Shown: positions 22,459-35,800, counted from the first letter of the stretch. The stretch: DNA of 64,000 nucleotides from Nematostella vectensis (GCF_932526225.1 NC_064040.1:15867994-15931993); one strand, 5' to 3'. Notes: generated by a model from the sequence alone, not told the origin. Numbers and translations are program-made.

Positions 22459-23067
22459 GACGAAGGGGTCTTAGTCTTGCAACCACCGACCATAAGGCTC
22501 AAAGTAAATATGGCCATCACATACTGGCATGGTTTGAAAGTTATGAATATTTAATTATATATGTATATTTGATAGGTAATTATTGTTGGAATAAATAAAG
22601 GTTCTATCAGCCACATCTTAGTGTTAAGAATCGCTTTGACAACACACAATAGGCTTATTCTTATGGACTCTGTATTTATGGGTTCCCTCAGGACCTATGG
22701 TAAATTTAGAAACTCAAATGTCACTGTGACTATCAACCTTAAACATCTAATGAATTTACAGACAGCCCAATCTCATAGTTTGTTATTTGTATTTCTATAT
22801 ATTTTATATTTGTCTTCTTTTTTATTGGGCCCCTTATTAAAGGCCACAATAAAGAATGCACTTCTATGCATGCATGAAAAAAAAACTAAATCAAATAAAG
22901 GCAAATTCAAATAAGACATCCATTTTTATTTCACAACACACATTCCTAGAGCGATTCAACAATTTTATAAACAAATTGTCAGCTTGGGATGTCTGTAGTG
23001 AATTTGGTCTAACATTTCTTAAACGGGTAAGGGCTCTACTTGGTGGTGTACGGAGACTATTAAACTT
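22459..23067. other. Intergenic, nothing recognised
   Basis: AT-rich sequence without a convincing ORF, RNA gene or repeat. Confidence 0.4.
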
Positions 23068-23071
23068 TTAA

Positions 23072-24070
23072 CCCATTGACTCCTGGCTTTTTTGGAGCTG
23101 AATTTACAAAAAACAGACTGAAAACAGATACCTCCCCCCCTATTCTGAGTTTTATACAGCCCGTCAAAGTCAAACACAGCTGCACCTAGTCAGCGGTATC
23201 CAAGCTTTCCAACAGTGCTTTGCGGTCCCCACTTTTAATCCCTCGTCGATGTGCTGAAGCCAGCACAAGTTGATGGTTGCTTGTATTTTTCATCAAAAAT
23301 ACAGCTATGAGCATATTAGGGGAGTGTCTCAGGACATCATGAAGTCTTTTGGGGCATAATTGAGTGCTTTGCTTATGGATATTTGCAAGCAAAGGTGGAT
23401 TCATGATGATTTTTTCTTGTTTGGCTTTGCCCGGATGAGAAAATAATTTTCTAATGAATCACCACAGCTCTCCTAAATGCTGTCTTTTCTGGAACCAAAT
23501 TGATTCCAAAATTGTTTACACTGCTATTCTGGGTCTGTATGGCCTGGAATTGATTCGTTTGGCTTCGGGGTGAAAAGACTTATAAAAAACCATCTGACTT
23601 TGGGGAGAGGAGTGTTGACTGGCCCTCCCCTCGTGAATTTTCCCCTGTATCTCCCAGAATGCTTTGCAATACGTAAACATATTTTCGTGGTTGTACAATC
23701 CTTCAAGGAATGGGCATTGTGTTTTGAGGCCAAGGAAATGTACCTGGAGGATCAGAATAAAGGTATCTATTTGTGTCTTGAGCTGTGTTTGCTGATCTCT
23801 CTCCCTTGTGTGGTATTTTGAGCGTTTTATTGAGAGGGGTGATTCTGTTTTCTCTCCTTGTTCGATTTGAGATTTGTCAAAGAACCTGTGCTATTATTTG
23901 GCTTAAGAGTAGATGCCAACACCTTGGTTGGATGCATATCTGCAAGACCATTTATCCCTTAGACTGATGCCTGAGTATCTTCATCTTGTTGTGTTTATTT
24001 TGAATTTATGAATTTTTTGGGTTGTGGGTACTTCCCAAAGCCGGTACAGGCCGGTTCAGGGGTCAATGTG
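23072..24070. mobile_element. 1-kb TTAA-flanked non-autonomous DNA element
   Basis: TTAA lies at 23068-23071 and 24071-24074. Inside it are inverted ends CCCATTGACTCCTG and CACATTGACCCCTG (12 of 14 match). No transposase frame. The TTAA target points to a piggyBac or Kolobok relative. Confidence 0.7.
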
Positions 24071-24074
24071 TTAA

Positions 24075-24828
24075 GGGGGGTGGGCCAGATTGACACAGAT
24101 TGATCACGGGCTGTAGGATAATTTGACTCCGAAATGAAGTCCAATGTCTTGTTAGTGCTAAATAAAGCACATATCCCTACTTCAATATGGATGATTTGCC
24201 TTGGTTTCGCTCCTACAGCGACCTCTGTCCCAAAAGCTTGCTACCTTTGAAACGACGCGCTGTGTAACAGCCGCCGCCACATGGTAAATGAGTAACTCGA
24301 TCCCTTCGACCCCCAGCGATGCGTTTTTCCATCATATTCACCGTTTTATTTTATTCGCCGTTTTTTTTTTACTTCTCCACTTCGATAATAGAAGTCGAGA
24401 TCGTGTGCATTTATAAGAAATACTTATGTTCATTTGAAAAAAATAAGATAATTTTACTATAATAATTCAGTTGGTCTCTAAAATACTTTATGTCTAAACA
24501 CAAAGAACTACACAGTTCTATTTTTTTTTCATTTTGTTAGACACATTCTAGAAAAAGCTGAGTAAATTTCTACATTACGAAAATGTAAATCAATAATCGC
24601 TACTTTTCCCGAAAGCGCCACCACACAAGATAATTACACGACCGAAATAAGGAAAACATGGTTATTTGGGTTTCTAGAATTGAAAAGATTGAATTATAAA
24701 TTATTAAACAAGTCTTTTATTCTTGCCAGTTGTCTACCGCATATTTAAATGGTTTTTAAGGCTTCTTGGCATCTAGAATAGACTTATATTTCGTTTGTTA
24801 TCGATACCCTGCACTACCTTATAGCAAA
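24075..24828 (+). promoter_or_regulatory. Upstream region of calmodulin-like gene
   Basis: AT-rich sequence between the TTAA element and the first exon. It should contain the promoter and 5' UTR, but no TATA box or start site can be fixed by eye. Confidence 0.35.
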
Positions 24829-27800
24829 ATGGTAAGTTTTCCATTCTCTTAATCAGCCAATGTATGCACAATACTAAGGTCTTTTTCATTTTAATCAGAA
24901 GCAAAAACTGTTTGTTTTCAATTTATGAATATAAATTTAAAGATTAGTATGCGACAACTTTGAAAAATTCACCTGCACACAAAACGACACAACGGCGATT
25001 TCTGAACACTAAATGTGTTAAAAGTTTTATAAGTTGTTATTGGTTGAAATAATTGTCACTTGGGGCTATGGAAATTTACGATATCTTAAGCTACGATTTT
25101 ATAACAAGAATAATGGAGGTATGGCAAAACTATAACAGTAGTGATAACCATTTTTCATTTGTGCCTTATTTTCATTTTTCATCAAATAAGAGCTATAATA
25201 AATAGGTTGGCCCGAAAGCTCCCAAACTGCATATAAATCATTTAGGTGATTCCCTTGATAAAAACGAGCTCAGCAATATAACGAGAAATGGGGTTCATGG
25301 TGACAAAAAAGCTATTAGACAATAGCGGTTTAGCCTTTACGTAATACAAAAAGAAAAATGAAAAGAATTTAACAGAAATATACTTGGTTCAAATTCAGAT
25401 TATATCACTGAAACTCAACGGCCAAATGCTTGGGGCACATTAAACTTTGAACTTATTTTATCAATGATAAAATTTAATTTAATTAAATACTGAATGATAA
25501 TAACAATGAATTTGTTAGAAAAATGAGTCACAAAAAACGGCAACAGTTGTACAGGTGGCTTTTTTAGCATGTTTTAATCAAACAAAGCTCTAACGCCCTC
25601 ATATTTTAACTATAGTTGTGTTAAAATAATTTGCACCAACAAGTAGGGACTAAATTTAATCAAGATACAAATTCATTTTCAAAATGTCCCATTTTCAGGC
25701 AACCGATATCACAGAGGAACAAATAAGAGGTAAACACAGTAACATCACAGGGCAGGGCATGGCAGGGCATGGCAGGGCATGGCAGGGCATGGCAGGGGAA
25801 GGTCGAAGCTTATAAATTTGTTTATTGCCACGGGGTCACCGGGGTAAACACTTCATTACTTGAATTGTAGCTTCATTACTTAAATCCTCAGAAATATCCA
25901 TTTCTACCCTTGTAATAAACAAACCGACGAAAGTAACCCGTCTTGGATTGTACATTTGTTACAAGCTCAATTATCCTTTTACTTCTAACATTAGAGTTCA
26001 AAAACGCGTTCATGTCTTTCGATAAGAATGGCGATGGGAGGATTGACGCAGAGGAGCTTGGGATAGTCATGCGCAGTATAGGATTACATCCGAAAGACGA
26101 GGAGCTGAAGGCCATGATTAAACAAGCCGACAAAGATGGTAATTAGTGCATTAATAAGAGTGCTGTTAATTTTAATACCAAGACGTCAAAGTGAAACAAC
26201 AAATTACTGGTATCATGGTTTGCTGTTGCGTAATGTACGTTTAAAAGCTTCGTACCAAAGAAGTGATATGTATGTCAGGGGTAACTCTTGGGACCTGGCC
26301 ATAAATGGCCGCAAAATCCTTCAAAATAGTTGTCCGTTATGAGAGCTGTCCGCCTACAAAGGCGTTCGTTAGGAGCTAGTTGTATCAGTTATGGTCGTAG
26401 GGTTGACATAACTTCATATTGCGCATATGCATTCTTACACAAATCGGATGTTTCTTCTTTATCCTCCCGTGTTCTGTGTTGACGCCTTTGGGAATGCGGC
26501 TTAGTAAATGCGGAAAATCTATCGATGGGAGACTCTGCCAACAAGGAACAATATTTCTATTTTGGGAAAAGCGGAAGTATTTATTTCAGCGGAAGTATTC
26601 TATTATATTCATTAACCCAAATGTATATCCCTTGGTGCGATAATATCTAAATGCATTTCTGTTAGTATAATTTCGGGCTGTGCACTAAGCATACACCCGA
26701 AATCCATTTGACTTAGAGCAAAACGTTTGATCTACAGGAGCAAAGTGAGTAAATAAATACTGTAAGCGTTTAAATATCTTCACGCACCTGACTTTATAAC
26801 TAAAAAATCGATAATCACTGAATGTAGACAATAGGCCTAATTTAGGTATATGAAAAGAACAGCGTTTGTCCTAGGAGTGTCTTGCGTAAAAATCACCTAT
26901 TCAAATGGACCATTATCACGATGAATCGAATCTAGCTGTAAATGTTTACCAGGTAGCGGAGACATTGACTTGCCCGAGTTTATCGAGCTAATGGCCAGCA
27001 AGTCCAAGAATGACACAACTGAGAGCGATCTCCGCGAGGCGTTCAGCCTGTTCGACAAGGATGGTAACGGGCTGATCAGCGCACAGGAGATGAAGTTTGT
27101 GTTCACATGCATGGGATTTAACATCACAGAGAAAGAGGCCGTGGAGCTCGTCAAGCAGGCAGACATGGACGGAGACGGTCACATCAACTATGAGGGTAAG
27201 GCACCGGCTAGCCAAGTCCCTGGCGCTCTTTTTGAGTTTCCTGTGGTGGATGATGTGAACTTATGGAACCAAAAGAACCTTTTCTCCATCCACAGCAACC
27301 CCTAACAGAGCGCCAGGGAATACTATGGGAACAATTTGATTGGCGGATCGTTCGGTTGCTCTTGCGACTAAGTGGAAACCAGCATTAGTGAACACGAAAA
27401 ACCCATTGGGGAACAAATAGGGGGCTTGCGCTAAGAGATCACGTGACCTTTCTGGGTGGCAAATTCAAAAAAAATATCCAAACAAAAAATCAGAAATAAC
27501 TGCGCCCGTCACATCCGAGAATAAAATCTTTAAATGAAACTAAACCCTTTCTGAAAAAAAAAAAAAAAAGAATTCTGGCTTCTTTCGTAAGCGCTGGATA
27601 AGTTGCTTTTTGTTGCGTTATTTTGCCACTAAAAGACTGAGCGCGCGCTAGTTTGCCACTCAAACAGTCACGTGATCTCTAAGCGCAAGGGGTGGGGCAA
27701 ATGGTAACGAGCGTCACAGTAAGCCTTTCCCCAGGCATCTCGAGGCAGCCCTCTGTTGTCAAATATTCTCTGCGATAAGGGGCTGGGCATAAAGTACAGG

Positions 27801-28053
27801 GAAGGCGGTAAAAAAGGGGGGGCACATTTTTTGGGTCAGCAAAAAGGGTGGGCCAAAAAAATTAATGCACTTAGGGGGGGTCATAACTATTTGGGCTTAA
27901 TTTTTGGCACCAGTCTGGTGGATTTTTTTCGAAAAACTATAATACACTCAAAGTGGTTAAGCTGTGTAATCACCCGACTTTCCTGTCGTAATATAATAAT
28001 GTAATCAACGTCTTTGCTTCGTTTCAGAGTTTATTCGAACAATGAAGGGATGA
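24829..28053 (+). CDS. Calmodulin-like EF-hand protein
   Basis: Exons 24829-24831 (ATG only), 25699-25729, 25995-26138, 26953-27195 and 28028-28053 join in frame to 148 residues, about the length of calmodulin. An intron directly after the start codon is typical of animal calmodulin genes. The four 12-residue loops all start with Asp and end with Glu: DKNGDGRIDAEE (21-32), DKDGSGDIDLPE (57-68), DKDGNGLISAQE (94-105), DMDGDGHINYEE (130-141). The protein ends EEFIRTMKG. Divergence from true calmodulin (for example MSFDKNGDGR, ELMASKSKNDT) makes it a calmodulin-like paralogue, presumably a cytosolic calcium sensor. Intron 4 holds two MITEs. Confidence 0.88.
25749..25800. repeat. 10-bp minisatellite (GGCAGGGCAT)n
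   Basis: About five units in intron 2, ending at the left border of the duplicated segment. It may have played a part in the duplication breakpoint. Confidence 0.8.
27218..27318. mobile_element. 100-bp MITE in intron 4
   Basis: CCCTGGCGCTCT at the left is mirrored by AGAGCGCCAGGG at the right, with GTGGATG/CATCCAC inside. It is duplicated with the segment (30666-30765). Confidence 0.65.
27425..27689. mobile_element. 265-bp MITE in intron 4
   Basis: The inverted ends are CTTGCGCTAAGAGATCACG and CTTGCGCTTAGAGATCACG, extending to GTGAC with one mismatch over 23 bp. G runs flank both sides. The second copy is at 30868-31126. Confidence 0.78.
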
Positions 28054-28733
28054 CTTGGACATTTACAGAAAGCCGTTAGCCTGCTAGACAAGACATGGCA
28101 TCACATTGAAATTTTATACATCTCGTTATTCACGCTTTTTCTTTTCTTACAAGAATTGCATCTACATCGCTCTAAGCTGAGTTAAGCTACATCGCTCTTA
28201 GCTAAGTGTACAACACGCATGATCAGTATAAATTATGAGGCTTTGAATAAAAATCACTTCAAATAATCAAATGTAAATAGGATACATGAGTTATAAAGGT
28301 ATGTACAATCCGTTATTATATATGAAATACGTATTTGTAGTAAAAACATATATCCTAAAACTTAAAAAAAACATCGAAGATGTTGATCCTGTTTAAAGGG
28401 GTTATCTCAGCCATCCCAGGATGCAATGCTTTGACTTTCGTCAGCATAAAAAAATGACTACTTAAAGCAGTTCATTTTCGGACGGGTAAGTTGGCCTCTT
28501 TTTAAGCTAAAGGTTATGCGAATGTACTGCTTTTTAGATATTCTTTTCTCGTTTAGAATAAAATAAAATACAATGCTTCCTACATACAATAAAAAAGTAA
28601 GCAACCACAAAGATATCATTTGAGTTTTTTTACAAGTAAAACTTGGAAAAAAAACACTACTCTCCATTTAACGAAAGCTATGCACTAGTACGGAACTAGT
28701 TAGAAATTCCGACTTTTGGCCGTAATATACGAA

Positions 28734-29467
28734 GTAGGGGAGGGGAGAGGTGGGGAGGGGAGGGGCAACGCAGTTAATAACCAGCACCAAAAACACAATG
28801 GAACAAAAGCTCTTAGACAACAAAGATCTTAGAACAAGACAATAAAATAGAGTAGAAAGGCCTTCAGCACTAAAAGCAAAGCTCTCCGTAACACCAAGGA
28901 ATAGTAGAAATTATACTCTGCCGAGGGATATTATAAAAAAGGGGCGCGAGGAATTGTATAGAAAGACAGATTCGACGCTTGCCTTATGGTCAAAACAACC
29001 CTGCTTGTTTCAATAACTTCACTTATGCGTGCCTCTTTCATTTTCTTTCGCGTTTTAGTTTGTTGACACAAAAAAACAAAAACGCGAAAGAGCAGAGACG
29101 TGAACTGATAGAGATAAAACAGGAAGAAAGCTCTGCTATTAGGGTAGGTCAAAATGCGTTGTATATGGAGGCTACTTAACTATTTTTACGCGGCTGCATA
29201 GGAAACCATTGTGCAAGGCGATCAAGTATTCCTTGTACCTTTGCGCGCTACAATATTTTCAATGGTCGAAAATAGAACATTTCCAAGTAGCCCCAAATGA
29301 GAGGCAGCTAGCCGGCTACAACAGGGCCACTGTTATGCACGGCTGTCCCAGTCTTTCCAGACTTTCTTTTAGTGTTGGCGAAACACCTTGCACTAACTTG
29401 GAACTCCGTGTACAAACAGCAAAACTACGTTCATTTTTAGCAACGTGACGTTTTTTTTTTCTTTTTC
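28734..29467. other. Spacer between the duplicated segments
   Basis: Starts with a G-rich run (28737-28765). A hairpin with arms CTTTCGCGTTTT and AAAACGCGAAAG lies at about 29046-29093. There is no copy of calmodulin-like exons 1-2 here. No gene recognised. Confidence 0.5.
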
Positions 29468-30665
29468 TCGAAGCTTATAAATTTGTTAACTGTCACGGGG
29501 TCACCTGGGTAAACACACATTCCCAAAAAAAATTGTAGCTTCATTACTTAAATCCTCAGAAATATCCATTTCTACCCTTGTGATAGCCAAACCGACGAAA
29601 GTAACCCGTCTTGGATTGTATATTTGTTACAAGCTCAATTATCCTTTTCCTTCTAACATTAGAGTTCAAAAACGCGTTCATGTCTTTCGATAAGAATGTC
29701 GATCAACGGATTGACGCAGAGGAGCTTGAAATAGTCACGCGCAGTATAGGATTACATCCGAAAGACGAGGAGCTGAAGGCCATGATTAAACAAGCCGACA
29801 AAGATGGTAATTAGTGCATTAATGAGAGTGCTGTTAATTTTTATACCAAGATGTCGAAGTGAAAAAACCAACTACTGGTATCATGGTTTGCTGTTGCGGA
29901 TGTTTCTTCTTTATCCTCCCGTGTTCTGTTGTGACGCCTTTGGGCATGCGGCTTAGTAAATGCGGAAAATCTATCGATGGGAGACTCTGCCAACAAGGAA
30001 CAATATTTCTATTTTGGGAAAAGCGGAAGTATTTATTTCAGCGGAAGTATTCTATTATATTCATTAACCCCAATGTATATCCCTTGGTGCGATTATATCT
30101 AAATGCATTTCTGTAAGTATAATTTCGAGCTGTGCACTAAGCATACACCCGAAATCCATTTGACTTAGAGCAAAACGTTTGATCTACAGGAGCAAAGTGA
30201 GTAAATACTGTAAAAGTTTAAATGTTTTCACGCACCTGACTTTATAACTAAAAAATCGATAATCACTGAATGTAGACAATAGGCCTAATCTAGGTATATG
30301 AAAAGAACAGCGTTTGTCCTAGGAGTGTCTTGCGTAAAAATCACCTATTCAAATGGACCATTATCACGATGAATCGAATCTAGCTGTAAATGTTTACCAG
30401 GTAGCGGAGACATTGACTTGCCCGAGTTTATCGAGCTAATGGCCAGCAAGTCCAAGAATGACACAACTGAGAGCGATCTCCGCGAGGCGTTCAGCCTGTT
30501 CGACAAGGATGGTAACGGGCTGATCAGCGCACAGGAGATGAAGTTTGTGTTAACATGCATGGGATTTAACATCACAGAGAAAGAGGCCGTGGAGCTCGTC
30601 AAGCAGGCAGACATAGACGGAGACGGTCACATCAACTATGAGGGTAAGGCACCGGCTAGCCAAGT

Positions 30666-30765
30666 CCCTGGCGTTCTTTTTGGGTTTCCTGTGGTGGATG
30701 ATGTCAATTTCGGAACCAAAAGAACCTTTTGTCCATCCACAGCAACCCCTAACAGAGCGCCAGGG
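30666..30765. mobile_element. 100-bp MITE, duplicated copy
   Basis: Copy of 27218-27318 with ends CCCTGGCGTTCT and AGAGCGCCAGGG. One end base has drifted. Confidence 0.6.
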
Positions 30766-30867
30766 AATACTATGGGAACAATTTGATTGGCGGATCGTTC
30801 GGTTGCTTATGCGAGTGGAAACCAGCATTAGTGGACACGAAAAACCCATTGAGGAACAAATAGGGGG

Positions 30868-31126
30868 CTTGCGCTAAGAGATCACGTGACCTTTCTGGGT
30901 GGCAAATTCAAAAAAATAATCAAACAAAAAATCAGAAATAATTGCGCCCGTCACATCCGAGAATAAAATCTTTAAATGAAACTAAACCCTTTCTGAAAAA
31001 AAAAAAGAATTCTGGCTTCTTTCGTAAGCGCTGGATAAGTTGCTTTTTGTTGCGTTATTTTGCCACTAAAAGACTGAGCGCGCGCTAGTTTGCCACTCAA
31101 ACAGTCACGTGATCTCTAAGCGCAAG
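30868..31126. mobile_element. 259-bp MITE, duplicated copy
   Basis: Copy of 27425-27689 with the same inverted ends. It was carried along by the segmental duplication rather than inserted independently. Confidence 0.72.
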
Positions 31127-32201
31127 GGGTGGGGCAAATGGTAACGAGCGTCACAGTAAGCCTTTCCCCAGGCATCTCGAGGCAGCCCTCTGTTGTCAAA
31201 TATTCTCTGCGATAAGGGGCTGGGCATAAAGTACAGGGGAGGCGGTAAAAAAAGGGGGGGGGGCACATTATTTGGGTCAGCAAAAAGGGGTGGGCAAAAA
31301 ATTATCCCATGCATTTAGGGGGGGGGGGGGTCATAACTATTTGGGCTTAATTTTTGGCAGCAGTTTGGTGGATTTTTTTCGAAAGACTATAATACACTCA
31401 AAGTGGTTAAGCTGTGTAATCACCCGACTTTCCTGTCATAATATAATAATGTAATCAACGTCTTTGCTTCGTTTCAGAGTTCATTCGAACTATGAAGGGA
31501 TGACTTGGACATTTACAGAAAGCCGTTAGCCTGCTAGAAAAGACATTGCATAACATTGAAATTTTATACATCTCTTTATTCACGCTTTTTCTTTTCTTAC
31601 AAGAAATGCATCTACATCGCTCTAAGCTGGGTTAAGCTACATCGCTCTTAGCTAAGTGTACAACACGCATGATCAGTATAAATTATGAGGCTTCGAATAA
31701 AAATCACTTCAAATAATCAAATGTAAATAGGATACATGAGTTATAAAGGTATGTACAATCCGTTATTATATGTGAAATACGTATTTGCAGTAAAAACACA
31801 TACCCTAAAACTTAAAGAAAAAACATCGATGATGTTGATCATGTTTAAAGGGGCTCAGCCATCTCAGCCATCCCAGGATGCAATGCTTTGACTTTCGTGA
31901 GCATAAAAAATGACTACTAAGCAAATCATTTTCGGACAGGTAAGTTGGCCCCTTTATAAGCTAAAGGTTATGTGAATGTACTGCTTTTTAGATATTCTTT
32001 TATTGTTTAGAATAAAATAAAATACAATGCTTCCTACATACAATAAAAAAGTAAGCAACCACAAAGATATCATTTGAGTTTTTTTTTACAAGTAAAACTT
32101 GTTAAAACGTGGAAAAAAACACCACTCTCCTCTTAACGAAAGCTATGCATTAGTACGGAACTAGTTAGAAATTCCGACTCTTGGCCGTTATATACGAAGT
32201 C

Positions 32202-32876
32202 CCTTGCACGCGAGGAAATCTCATAGGTATTAATGAAGAGAATTGACAATCAGCCCCGTCTATGCGAAAACCCTTGAGGTCTACAGTATACAGTAAAATG
32301 TATTTACTAACAAGCCTTAAAAATGTGGCAGATTGCCATTATTAGCAATACATATTGTAAAACCGAAGCTAGCTTTTGCATGGAATAGAAACTCGTAAAA
32401 AGTTAAGACAAAGTTATGAGAGATGCATTGGAAGGACCTATCCAGTAATGCAAGACCACAGTATAGCCCTTAAAATCAATCCCTTGGGGATGTAAGGAGG
32501 AGAAGAAGACAAGTGTATGTCCCTTGGGTTCTAAGGTCCAAGGCTTGCAAACATGTTACCGCATATGATACAAAGAGAAGTATGGATTTGTATAGATCAT
32601 GTAAGAGCTATTCTTTCTCCATCACTGTAAGTAAATATCACTAGAACACAAGGTTTCTGTATATGAAGTACATCGATGGGCTGTAATCATGCTTAGTGCA
32701 CCCTTATAACCTCTATAAGTTGAGGGCAGTGATATGCAAGTATACTAATATAAAGACGATGTACAAGCTGTTATCATGCTTTGAGCATTCTTACACCCGT
32801 TTTTATAGGGGGCACTAGATAGGATGTAGACATTCTGAAGTTGAGGTATGCATATGCTTGATGTACACATAGCTAT
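32202..32876 (-). other. Probable LBR 3' UTR and intergenic DNA
   Basis: AT-rich sequence downstream of the LBR stop (- strand). No distinct gene or repeat seen. The poly(A) site cannot be fixed. Confidence 0.4.
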
Positions 32877-35800
32877 CTAGAAGACCTTAGGAAAGATCCT
32901 ATAGGGAACACGCCTGCAGTACTCATCCCAAAGTTTGCCATACTTGTGGCTGTTGAGCGCCTCATCGCGGAACTCACGGTGAATGAGAAGGACGGTAAGG
33001 TAGAGGGGGTAGAACCAAGGTATGGCATGTGAGAAGCCTGAAGAAGGATAATAAATACATACACAGTAAGTAGGGTAATAGAGAGCTACATAGGTCAACA
33101 AAATACAATATAATTCATGAACAGCTATTTCAGGAGTTTAGTATCAAGAGAAGAGAATCCTTCTCAAGACAAAACTTGGTCAAGAGCAGTAAGAAAACAT
33201 AAATAAATTGCACAGGAATATCTCACACCTAATCAATGTTAAACAATTATAAACTACTTGTTAAACAATTTTGTCTACTAGCCAGTAGAACTTTATTCAA
33301 ATTACTTAAAATCCCTTTACAATTGAAAATATCCCAGAAATGATATGACAATGCCCAAAGATTGTATATTAGACAAGAAGACTCCATCAAACTTAAGATT
33401 TACAACAACAGAGGACAATGATGCACATGTTTGATTTCTCTGCACACAAAAAGAAGAAATGGTGCACACTAAAATCTTAAGAATCTTAAGGTCGCTACTT
33501 ACCACAAGGAAGAGACCAGGCAATAGCCATCAGAATATCACCAAGGTAGTTAGGGTGTCGCACCAGCCCCCACCAGCCAAACACCATCAGGCGCTTACCG
33601 CTAGGAGTCAAGATGGTTTCTCTATCTAAAAATTGAAATAATATAAGACTAGGAGTCAAGATGGTTTCTCTATCTAAAAATTAAAATAATAGTAGACTAG
33701 GAGTCAAGATGGTTTCTCTATCTAAAAAAATGAAATAATAGAAGACTAGGAGTCAAGATGGTTTCTCTATCTAAAAATTAAAATAATAGTAGACTAGGAG
33801 TCAAAATGGTTTCTCTATCTAAAAAAATGAAATAATAGAAGACTAGGAGTCAAGATGGTTTCTCTATTTAAAAAAGTGAAATAATAGAAGACTAGGAGTC
33901 AAGATGGTTTCTCTATCTAAAAAAATGAAATAATAGAAGACTAGGAGTCAAGATGGTTTCTCTATCTAAAAAAATTAAATAATATAAGACTAGGAGTCAA
34001 GATGGTTTCTCTATCTAAAAAAATGAAATAATAGAAGACTAGGAGTCAAGATGGTTTCTCTATCTAAAAATTGAAATAATAGTAGACTAGGAGTCAAGAT
34101 GGTTTCTCTATCTAAAAAAATGAAAAAAATGAAATAATATAAGACTAGGAGTCAAGATGGCTTCTCTATCTAAAAATTGAAATAATAGTAGACTAGGAGT
34201 CAAGATGGTTTCTCTATCTAAAAAAATGAAATAATAGAAGACTAGGAGTCAAGATGGTTTCTCTATCTAAAAATTGAAATAATAGTAGTTAATGAGAAAT
34301 GCTCAAACAAAAAGGGTTACTCTGTATGGTTTCTTGTATAGATAAGAAATTGTATCGTTTAGACCATACAATAGAATTGAGCAACTGCACGTCCACTACT
34401 GTAATTCTATCAACCATTTTTCTATGCTTTTAACACATATTAACTAAAATAAGTGTCTCAAGCTGCAAATATATTATTGAAAGTATTCTTAGAACTCTCA
34501 ACGATTTCAAAAATGCTAAAACTGCCTCTAACTTATGTCTGGATTTGTAAAAGAACACATATTGTACACATATTGGTCAACGCATTACAATAAGATGACA
34601 TGATTTAGAAGCAATCAAAGATTAAGCCAAAACAATTCAAGAATTTTGGCTGATGGAAGCTGTGTGATTTGTCACTGTTTGGAAGCATCATTAAGCCTGA
34701 TGTTGTGGTTACCAGATCATACATTCAAAAAGTCCTAACTTACAATACCTAAGTGCTCACACTGCGGTGCGGATACAAAAAACATCTTATACACCTGAGA
34801 TATTACCTTTGAATTCAGGGTCTTCTGGGTGTTGCCTGAAGTAATCCTTCTGCAAGTTGGAGCCACGGAAGATAACATAGCCAACAACTAGAAAGAAATA
34901 CATATAAGAAAAAGTTATAAAGATAAAACAGAATGAGCTCTTGAACATAATGAGCCATGCACAGGGTCACACTCATTACAGTGATTAAAGTTTCCCCCAG
35001 GACTGAAACAAGAGTCGATGTGGCTATCAAGTAAAAAAAAGCAAGCATTTATACAGACTTTGAACATAAAATTGCCACTTAATAGAAGTTTCTAGTCCTG
35101 TTTGAAAACAAACTTTCATACACATAAACATTATTGGGAGATTCTCATTCTGTATTATGCAATGATTGAAGCAAGAATTATAAAACGTGCTGCATTGAAC
35201 AGGCAAGGAATCGTTTAAACAATCAATAATAGAGATTTTAAATTTGGCATAGGGACTCCTTTCCTAACATACCTTTCAAGGCAACTATGCTAACGATGGC
35301 AGCCCAGTGCAGATGAGTGCGGTGATCGACAAGGAAGCGGGCCTGTAGTGAGTACATGAATGGTACAAAAGCCAGATCTCCAAATGCCAACATGTACCCA
35401 AATCCCTCATGTACCATGTCAATGGTGCTTAAGATGCTGGCCTGTGGGGAGAATGAACAGTGGAAATTGTTGTGATTATAAACTTATGTTCTCTATGATA
35501 TTTACCTAAAACAGGTAATCTATATTTTTAAATATATTTCATCCAAAACTGGTAGTCAAAGCAAAATTTTCATCTTTAAAAAGACTTCTCCAGGGCAGAC
35601 TTAAGAGTAAAAGTATTTTTAGAAGAAAAACAACCAACAAGTACCTCAAAGAGAAGACAATCCGCAACATAGATGAATTGGAAAGCACAAACTAGCAGCA
35701 TGGCAGGAGATAAACTTCCATAATCATTAGATTCTTTCACGGCCAGACAAAAATTGATCATCATCTGAAAAAGAATTGATAGTTAATTACATACAGGGCA

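Larger units (their letters stand above)
25803..28733 (+). repeat. Segmental duplication, left copy
   Basis: Starts at TCGAAGCTTATAAATTTG in intron 2 and runs past the 3' end of the calmodulin-like gene to GAAGT at 28733. It is nearly identical to 29468-32201. The left copy holds about 200 bp (roughly 26236-26442) that the right copy lacks. Confidence 0.88.
29663..31503 (+). pseudogene. Calmodulin-like exons 3-5, second copy (no exons 1-2)
   Basis: Exons 29663-29806, 30401-30643 and 31478-31503 keep sizes 144, 243 and 26, the same phases, intact splice sites and stop. There is no local ATG exon or exon 2, and no obvious promoter. EF-hand loop 1 has changed to DKNVDQRIDAEE (Gly4 to Val, Gly6 to Gln), with Gly34 to Glu and Met37 to Thr nearby. 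Loops 2-4 are intact. It is either an unexpressed partial copy or an alternative 3' cassette reached by read-through from 24829-25729. If used, it would give a calmodulin-like protein with an altered first calcium site. I favour the partial-copy view. Confidence 0.7.
29468..32201 (+). repeat. Segmental duplication, right copy
   Basis: Direct copy of 25803-28733, beginning inside intron 2, so exons 1 and 2 are absent. It ends at GAAGT before 32202. Few substitutions separate the copies. Confidence 0.88.

Noticed and set aside
28458-29179. Short ORFs between the calmodulin-like copies
   Set aside because: AT-rich, overlapping on both strands, no EF-hand or other motif; chance frames.
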